From Turnera subulata (taxonomy: Eukaryota > Streptophyta > Magnoliopsida > Malpighiales > Passifloraceae): 64,000 nucleotides of DNA. The stretch's first letter is position 1. Every line of letters begins with the position of its first letter. Positions 57,065 through 64,000 of this stretch are shown in pieces. Below the pieces are notes generated by a model, which did no database searches, was not told the origin of the DNA, and worked only from the letters and a program-made list of their open reading frames with translations. Made by a program: the position numbers and the translations under genes. Where the stretch lies: assembly GCA_028386065.3 (NCBI GenBank), contig JAKUCV010001309.1, positions 1-64,000 of the forward strand. The letters run 5' to 3'.

Positions 57065-59842
57065 TGTAACGCCCCGAATTTTCAGTATTTAATTTTTATG
57101 GAATTTTTGGAATTTTATTTCCAATTTTACACTCAAGGTTTTTCTGGGTTTTTGGCCAAGGAAATTAAATTATTTTCCTTGAAAAGTATTTATTTCATTT
57201 TGGAGTTGTTCTTCGATCGGGTTTCGTCGGAAATAAGTAGTGTTTCGATGTGAAAGGCGGGTTAAAGTAGTTAAACCTAAAAATACGTCGTTTTAGTAAA
57301 GGAAAGAAGAAGAAAAAATAATAAATAAATAAAACCTAAAACCTAAGGCTGGGTCAACAGGGCGGGTTGACCGTGCCAAGCCAAACGACACGACGTCGTT
57401 TTGGGCCTGGCGGGTCAAAACCCTAAGCTTCTTTCTTTTTCTTCTTTTCTTTTCTTCTGCCGCAGCCGTCTCTAATCTCTCCCACGATTTTCTCCACGAT
57501 CTCCACCGAATCGTGCCTTTTAACGGTTACCAATTCCAGTTATCTCTCCCATTACTTTTCTTCTCGTTTTTTTCCTCCACCTTCACTTTCCCGATTCACC
57601 ATCATCCCTTCTCTCTTCCCTCCTCCTCGAGCCGACGTTGTCTCTATCGGTTGTACTCCCATGCCGCCTGATGCTGCTAGTTGACGGAGAGGTCGAGCGG
57701 AACAACGAGCTCGAGTAGTCACCGTCCTGGGTCGGTTGTTGGGGTGAGCCAGCGATACCCTTCGTACTTCTTTCTCTTCCCTCAAACTCATAAATCGCCA
57801 CCCTTTTCGAATAGAGTCGCCACCGCGTCAAATGGAAAGAGGATCGGGGTTCAGGCGAGACCGGTGTTCGGTTTTTGGGCGCAACAAGGTTGCACGTCTT
57901 CGTCGCCCGTTGTTTGGGTAAGCTGCAACCCTCTCTTCTCCTCGTCTTCTTCTGTTCCTCCTTCCTTCTTGTTCTGTTGTCTCATTGTTTTGGAGTTGAC
58001 CTGTTTACTAATCGGGTCTGGTTTTTGTCGCCTGTGTGTATGTTGGTTGGTGGTCGGGTGCGTGATGTGTCGATGTAGTTGCGGGCAGTGGTGGATGGTT
58101 CAATGGTGGCAGTTGGTTCGGAGTGCTGTTACAGGGCTCGATTGCGAGTTGAGTTCAGGCCAGTGACTGGCAGTGGGGTTTTGATTTCCGGTAAATGGCT
58201 ACAGACGCTCCTCTGTTTCTCTTCTTCGTTTGTCTTCTTCTTTGCCTGATGGTTCGGTAATGGTGACGAGCAGTGGTGTTCGCTCGGGTTGTTCACGGAC
58301 AGAAGGTGTGAGGGACTGATTTTGGGTGTTGTGCCACAGTTCCGGGCATAATTGAATCGGGGACAGTGAGGATTTGGGTTTTCCTGGTAAATATACGACC
58401 TCCTCCCTCCTGCTTCCTTTCAATTTCGTTTTTGTGTTGGTTGTTTTGGTGAATTGGTTGTCTTCCGGGTTGGCAAGTTTGTTGTGGCTTTTTCGACGTC
58501 TCAGGTCACTCTTCCGGCGGGTCTGACCGAATCCGGCGAGGCGCGTACATTGTTCCGGCGACCATCGGGCAATGGCTAGGAACGGTAATTTGCAGATGAT
58601 GCTGTAAATTCCAATTTCCGAGCAAGTCATGTATTTTAAGGAATTTATCGATGCATTAAAATGTGGATTTAGTGGAAATCTTGTCCTGAGAGTTGAGTAG
58701 CGTGGCCGGAATATAACCGACCCACATAGTACCTGTTAGGTCGGAAAGGCTAGGCTCGGGTTTACTAAGTGATATAATTTTCATGATGGGTCGGGCCAGA
58801 CTCTTAAACTTCTTTATTTGATTTATAGATATGGAATGGGCTTTAGGCCCAATAAATGGTAATTAATTTTAAGATGGGCTTTAGGCCCAATGGCTATTAT
58901 GGATATGGGCCTTAGGCCCAAAGAAAGATAAAACCTAATGACTAAACTTAAGCGGACTTTTAGTCGCGGGCTAAGATTATAAGATTATCCGGGCTTAGAC
59001 CTTGATGGTTTAGTAACGGGCCTTGGGTTTCGGGGTTAAACTCTAGATCATGCATTGGCATGCATTTATTTATTTGTGAAGAGTTAGCATCTTCTATGAT
59101 GTGAATGTTCGTAGGACGTCACGGACATAGGAATGTTGAGGCGGGTTGAGGCTTCGGCTTCTGAGACAATTATAATGGCCAATGTGAGGACATATAAACC
59201 TTTGTATGCTTTACTGCCTACAACACTATAATGGTAATGATAACTAATGTGGAATGCTTGTTGGCGTTGGATGCTATATGCATGTATACTTGTTGTGCCT
59301 GTTGTGCTACTGCCTAGTTTGCACTGTGAATGCAATTAAAAACTGTTATGATTGGAATTGTGTGCCTGTTTGCTCTCACATGTGTAAATTCCGGATAAAG
59401 GAATTGTTATGGAATTATAACATGTTATTATGTTTTGGTGATAGTGTGAGGTTGTATTAGCCGAAGGCCCGGATATGAGAATGATACATAAAGTTCACAC
59501 ATCCCTGGATAAACACAATATATGGAACACTGAACCATATAAGAATAACTGAGAATAAAATACTTAATTCTAATAAGAAGTTGACCGGTAGCCCCGAGGG
59601 AGGGTTGGGTACCCTCCGGTCACATTGTGTGGTTTAGCATGGTCGGATCCATGGACTTCAATTCATACATCCCATTTTATGTTATTTTTGTCTTCCGCTG
59701 CATACTCGCTTTCTTGTTTAATTTATTGTATAATTGTATGTTGATTATGGTGTTTGTATCTTATCCCGGATAGAAATGGCAACTTGGTCTTTTCACATAT
59801 TTTAATTAATTAAATTGAACAATTTGGGATACGAGCGTTTCA
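57065..59842 (+). repeat. 3' LTR of the TGTAACG element
   Basis: Matches the split 5' LTR from TGTAACGCCCCG to TTTCA at 59842, apart from a deletion of about 510 bp near 59643 (GGTCGGATCC). The two ORFs at 57681-58166 and 58630-58199 are mirrored in the 5' LTR and have no known domain. Confidence 0.85.
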
Positions 59843-60742
59843 GGTCAAGCAGTAGATGACCGCCGGCAGCGGTGGTCATGTCTCCCCAGATTCGCCCAAC
59901 TTTTGTTTCTAATTTCGATCCTATGCGGTTTTGGACCAGATTTTCGGACATAATCTTCACCATTAAGCAGGTCCAGGCCCCTAGGCTTCCCAGAGCACTA
60001 TAAATATGACCGCTCACACACATTTTATGGGATCACAAACTTTTCTCACATACACACCTATAAGCCTTGAGTGCTTGGAGAAACTCTACTTCTCCAAGCT
60101 TAGAAATACATTCCTTAGGCAGAAACTCTGGAGGAATTTTGTGGGAGGCATTAGCAGTAGTCCAGCAAGGAGGAGTCAAGAAGAGGATCAACCATAGAGC
60201 TTAGAAGCAGCAAGAAGTTGGGTGTAGAACTCAACCCATTGCAAGGAGCTAGAGGAGGGCTACAAGAGATAACACTAAACCTTCTTTTGATTGGTCTTTG
60301 TTGATTATATGCTGATGCTTTTGATGATGTAAGTGGCCGATTTGTGCCATATTTAGAACTACGTGGCTTTGACCCCGGTCACTCGAGTACGTAGGTAGTC
60401 TCGGTTTTACAACGGGATGCAAGCCAAATCTTCTTCTTCTCCCCTTCTCTTTATTTTCCACACATGCACACTCGCACCAGGCACACTTGCATTTTAAAAT
60501 TGCACATAGTCTCGACCCAACACGGATGGGTGCCTAACACCTTCCCATCTGTGACGAACCCTCGATCCCATGATTTTGGTTCGCCATGACCATGTAGCCT
60601 AAAGGAGTCACACAAAGGTTTTTCCCAAGTTTTTTCCTTAATAAAACTTGGGTGGCGACTCTATTGTCATGAGATTGACCCGAGGAAGAAGGTGAAAGGA
60701 TTAGGTGAATAGGCCCAAGTAATTTTGGGTCAGGTATTCACA

Positions 60743-61319
60743 ACATTACCATCACCAACACCTAAAACCTGTACCTACACAAGGATGTAAACACAGACCA
60801 TAATTTGTTCACAAGTACATTGAACAAAGAAGGAAAAAGAAAAAAGTTGATACAAAAACAAATGAACTTGTTCCAAATCAAAATCATCCATGAATGTGCC
60901 CACTCTTAACATATAGTAGGTTAAACTGTTGTTACAAGTGAGACTAAGCTTACTATACAGTCTACTAATAATGCATTCGGTTGAATTATACAGCTACACG
61001 GAGTAGGTTTTACTCCACAGGCTACATTATTTTACCTACGAAGATGGCTAAACTAGAGAAAGTGTCCCATTCTTCCTGGGTGAATAGAAACACTGATGAA
61101 ATTTAAGTCTCCCAAGAATTCATTCATTTTAAATCATGCAACGGATGATTCAGTACTTTAGGATTCTTTAAGAGTGATAAGAAATGCTTTTTATCTGACA
61201 CAGACAAATGATCCTTACTATAAATCCAATAATAAGGATACATGCACAACCAAATCATGCTTGCTCAAGCTAGGCAATTCATGGATTTCCACCAATCCAT
61301 ATTAAGATAAAAGCTCAAA
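60743..61319. other. Spacer between the nest and the CACTA element
   Basis: No gene is seen. The start ACATT is the right target site of the solo LTR. If the CACTA-like end at 43396 belongs to an element, this may be its other side, but no matching terminus was found. Confidence 0.4.
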
Positions 61320-61355
61320 CACTACTAATTTCTGCCTTGTTTCTTAGGGTAATTG

Positions 61356-61532
61356 CTTACGGACTCACGCGGTAAGAAAACTGTAAGGAATTACTTACGG
61401 ATTAGTAACGGTTTACTTACGGGAAGGCTGTAATTCCATTTTTAATTACATTTGACTTTATAGTTATGGATTGCTTACGGAATACTCCGTAAGAAACGTT
61501 TCCTAACGGTTCACTTACCACCCAACCGTAAG
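61356..61532. repeat. CACTA subterminal CTTACGG repeats
   Basis: Direct copies start at 61356, 61394, 61416 and 61474; inverted copies at 61487 and 61526, with further one-off variants (GGTAAG, GTAACGG). 61474-61493 is a perfect hairpin (CTTACGGA, ATAC loop, TCCGTAAG). En/Spm elements carry such motifs as binding sites for their DNA-binding protein (TNPA), and these are plausible counterparts. Confidence 0.7.
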
Positions 61533-62747
61533 GAAAGTGATAAACATAATACTTTCCAATTTCCTTATTTGAAGAGGGAGTTACAAACTAGCGGGCTTCT
61601 TTTAATTTTGCCCGTGGTCGTTTTCACCAAAATAAATTTCCCTCTAAAAAATTCACTCCCTCCCAATTTCACCAAAATCTCCCAATTTCATCAAACCCTA
61701 TACCTTCAAATTGCTTCCCGAGCTGGTTTTCCCTCTTCCAAGAGCCCGCCGCCTGCTGCTGCCGTCTTCTCCATCGGTGAAACTGCCAAGAACACCGTCG
61801 CCAACAACGAAGTAGTCACTCAGAATCTCGTCTCCGTTATTAATAACGTAACTCTCTCCTTCCTTCCTTCCTTTCTTCCTTCCTTCCCCCTCTTTCCGTT
61901 TTGTGTTTCCGTTAAACCGTATCGATTTTGTGGCCGGAAGAGTACTGCAATTTTGTGGTTTCGATTTGGATGCGTGAAATTTGAAATTTGGAAGTAATTT
62001 GCTCTTCGTGAACTTTGATTCGTTGTTGTACATGAGGCTGGCGTTACCGGTGGATGCGAGCGAACGACCGGGAATCCTGCTTTATACAAGTAAGCTCACT
62101 TCGCTGTAACCTCCGCACTTGTAGTGTTTGCGTAATTTCCCTCCTCCAACTATAACTAGGACTCGACGCAAAAAAAACCATAGCCACCACGGATTCGGAT
62201 TACATTAACCGACATTGGAAAATAACTCTATAAATATACCCCATGAATGCTTGATATGAGGTTCTGAAAGTATTTTTTTTTCTTTTGCTGAAACTGCAAA
62301 AAGTATTTGTTGTTTGCATCTGAATTATACTTTAGCATAAAAAAGAAAAAAGAAATGAGAATTATATGCTAAGAATTTTATGCAACTTTGTAGGGAGTAT
62401 GTCAATATCGATAAAGAAAACACAGCGTACGTAATTATTATCACAAAATAGGAATTTGTTAAGTATTTTGCATGTATTAATTACTAATTAGTAGTTGACC
62501 CATTTCTATGCTATGATTTAACATTTTTAGCATGTTAAAGCATTCTGGAAGTTGCATGCAGGATGGTGGAATGACAAGCTATGCAGTTAGGTATTTTTTG
62601 CAATGATTTGATAGAGGAAGTTGCATGATAATTATGAGAATGGTTTTGTATGTATTGAATCCGAAGTCTAAAGTATGGTGCTATGTTGCTGTTGAGAATG
62701 ATCGTAGGATAACTAAGAATATAAAGTTGAAAGTTGAAAATTTGCAG
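61533..62747 (+). other. Possible 5' leader and first exon of CACTA gene
   Basis: An ORF at 61569-61997 has no recognised domain; its Pro/Ala/Ser-rich middle (SSKSPPPAAAVFSIG) could be a first exon. From 62100 on the sequence is AT-rich and intron-like. A 26-bp phrase at about 62700 (ATCGTAGGATAACTAAG) recurs at 62768 inside the next exon. Confidence 0.35.
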
Positions 62748-63553
62748 GTTTTTTAATCCTCAGCATAATCGTAGGATAACTAAGGATATAAAGAACTTTT
62801 ACAAGGAAGCATGGCTGAAATGGGAGGAAGTGGATAAGGATGTTCGTAATGCACTTTGGAAGAAATTTGAGGTTGGTTTCAGTTACTCATCCTTAAATGC
62901 AAATTGCGGTTAGTACATGTCTTAAACTAACTTATGCTTAATTGAGCACCAAGCTTGACTTTTGGAATCTGAACTTTCTGCTCCCCAGCCCCTACCATGG
63001 TGATGCTAATATTTCCTTCTATACTTTTTTCTTATGCAAATTGCAGGGTAGACATTGCTGGGAGGCTTCAATCACCACTGAAGAGGTTCATTCTATCTAC
63101 ACAAGTACAGCAGCTGCAAAATTGAAGAGCAACTTATATCATGCAAGGAAAAAGGTAGAAGAAAAGGCAGAAAAGAAAGAACCACATGACATTAAGGAGC
63201 ATGGCCCTGCTTGGATTCCTAAAGCTGCATGGGTTCGACTTTGTGACCATTGGGGTACTGAAGAATGGAAAAAGAAATCAGCCACCAACAGTACAAACTG
63301 TCTTTCCCAGAAAAATGGAACATTAGCCAGACATTCAGCAGGCTCTAACTCATTTAAGACCTTCAAGCATAAGTTGGTAAGCTAAAGAATATATCTTCCA
63401 CATTGTTAATATTTCTATGTTTATATATATTTAATTTTTCCCTTTCAGGAGCGAGACAAAGGCAAGGAGATCACACAAATTGAGTTGTTTGATGAAACCC
63501 ATAAAAGGAAGAGTGATGGGGAATATCTAGATCCTAAGATTCAAATAATCAAA
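62748..63553 (+). CDS. Ptta/En/Spm plant transposase-family protein, partial
   Basis: PF03004-type proteins are encoded beside the TNPD-like transposase in many plant CACTA elements. Their role is probably DNA binding. Exons 62748-62871, 63047-63376 and 63449-63553 are joined by GT-AG introns and stay in one frame. Characteristic blocks: DIKNFYKEAWLKWEEVDKD and VRNALWKKFE, then a basic coil (KLKSNLYHARKKVEEKAEKK), PAWIPKAAWVRLCDHWGTEE, WKKKSATN, the ARHSAGSNSFKTF motif, and ITQIELFDETHKRK followed by LDPKIQ. Both ends are missing from this model: upstream exons are unclear and the rest lies past the window. No stop is seen in these exons. Confidence 0.75.
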
Positions 63554-64000
63554 GTAAGTAATCTGCTGCACTCTCTTACATGTTTGTAATTGGTAAAGAT
63601 CTGGTCTTATTGGGTGGGTTGTCTGTGTCCTTTCTGTTCTTCTCTGTTGATTTGGCTGCCCTTTATTCATGTTTTACATGCCATAAATCATTTCAGAATT
63701 GAAAAAGCACAACCTTTCTTCTTTTTTTTTTCCTTTATTCATGTTGTCTGAGCTTGATTTTTGCGGTTGTTGATATTTCACCTTTTGGTCTTATAATCCT
63801 TAGTTTGCTTCTTAAACTTGTGAAATCTCTATGGTTTCGAGCTGCCTGCTTAGGAGGAGATGATTATGTAATGCCTTTTGTTATCTTTAACAAGGCTATC
63901 TGATCAGTGCTCCCTCTAATCATAATGGCAGAAACTCCTAGTGCTTGTTCAGTTAGTATATGTCTGTTGTACCCAATAGACCTTGCTATGTTAGATGCAA
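63554..64000 (+). other. Intron or later part of the CACTA gene
   Basis: Begins with a GTAAGT donor at 63554. The remainder is T-rich and non-coding by eye, with no further exon identified before the edge. Confidence 0.45.

Larger units (their letters stand above)
44575..59842 (+). mobile_element. Non-autonomous chromovirus-like element with ~3.3-kb LTRs
   Basis: LTRs start TGTAACGCCCCG and end in TTTCA. The 5' LTR is 44575-45666 plus 53301-55514, the interior 55515-57064 (1.55 kb), and the 3' LTR 57065-59842. Flanks are GGTCT and GGTCA (4/5). The interior ends TTTCGAGGACGAAATTTTG, the hallmark 3' end of chromovirus pol, but no protease, RT or integrase is present. It therefore depends on an autonomous relative. 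Placement in a Tekay/Del-like group is inferred from LTR size and the pol end motif. Confidence 0.85.
43911..60742 (+). mobile_element. Tat-family solo LTR, split by a nest
   Basis: The left part (43911-44574) starts TGAGAATACCCAAATTTG, and the right part (59843-60742) ends GGGTCAGGTATTCACA. Joined they give about 1.56 kb, matching the LTRs of 17968-31312, with TATAAATAT at 59999-60007. The flanks ACAAT and ACATT agree at 4 of 5 bases. A 15.3-kb nest sits inside the GGCGGTC cluster. Confidence 0.8.
61320..64000 (+). mobile_element. CACTA (En/Spm) element, 5' part
   Basis: CACTACTAATTTCTGCC at 61320 opens the element. About 200 bp of CTTACGG/CCGTAAG subterminal repeats follow, then a transcribed region with spliced Ptta/En/Spm-family exons. 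The element runs off the right edge, so the other terminus, TSD and main transposase cannot be seen. Confidence 0.7.

Noticed and set aside
57681..58630. ORFs at 45039-45587, 57681-58166, 53183-53815 and 58199-58630 as host genes
   Set aside because: They are duplicated in the 5' and 3' LTRs of the TGTAACG element, with frame differences between copies. They are best read as LTR sequence.
43396..61319. One CACTA element from 43396 to 61320 region
   Set aside because: Subterminal motifs differ (GGGGGTTT versus CTTACGG), and the 61320 end opens rightwards, the same direction as 43396, so they cannot be its two ends.
61569..62089. Independent host gene upstream of the CACTA exons
   Set aside because: It lies inside the CACTA element right after the subterminal repeats, and no domain is recognised. 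It is kept only as a possible first exon.

Overview
The window is a piece of a plant (dicot-type) nuclear genome. It has one intron-rich host gene that looks intact, set in a dense layered mass of transposable elements. The evidence is GT-AG introns, plant-type TATA boxes, L1-like LINEs with DUF4283 ORF1s, Copia and Gypsy LTR elements, a Helitron end, Mutator-like and CACTA elements, a SINE and a fragment of an endogenous caulimovirid. No rRNA, tRNA or prokaryotic features were seen. Species cannot be assigned from the sequence alone.

Layout: 1-199 is the end of an LTR. 200-1377 is AT-rich and finishes in a Helitron 3' terminus. 1385-1530 is a copy of a segment that also lies downstream of the acyl-CoA oxidase gene. 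1690-3830 is a LINE ORF1 fragment. 4721-12097 is a decayed Tork/TNT1-like Copia element on the minus strand; between its gag and its 5' LTR lies a 1.9-kb caulimovirid movement-protein segment flanked by 15-bp direct repeats. 12446-12574 is a SINE with a 17-bp target-site duplication (TSD). 13811-34498 is one L1-like LINE, delimited by an 11-bp TSD, opened by a 1.8-kb solo LTR (15738-17555) and a 13.3-kb non-autonomous Tat/Ogre-like element (17968-31312). The latter carries 84-bp tandem repeats, a further solo LTR (20747-23657) and an antisense spliced plant-mobile-domain gene. 34573-35280 is a Mutator-like MITE with a 9-bp TSD.

The host gene is a 13-exon peroxisomal acyl-CoA oxidase of the ACX3 type (37444-41386). 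Its reading frame is open across all predicted junctions (704 residues) and it has a PTS2-like N terminus. A broken copy of its last exon lies 0.8 kb downstream, followed by a LINE fragment and a CACTA-like end.

43911-60742 is a four-deep nest. A Tat-family solo LTR is split by a non-autonomous chromovirus-like element with ~3.3-kb LTRs (44575-59842). The 5' LTR of that element is split by an LTR of another family (45667-53300), which is split in turn by a second non-autonomous chromovirus-like element (46867-53117). All four insertions show matching or near-matching 5-bp TSDs. The third-level LTR contains the most striking structure in the window: seven pairs of the palindrome AACATCGATGTT, every pair exactly 21 bp apart, in a degenerate 71-74-bp array just upstream of that LTR's TATA box.

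From 61320 to the right edge is the 5' part of a CACTA (En/Spm) element, with CTTACGG subterminal repeats and exons of a Ptta/En/Spm-type transposase-family protein.
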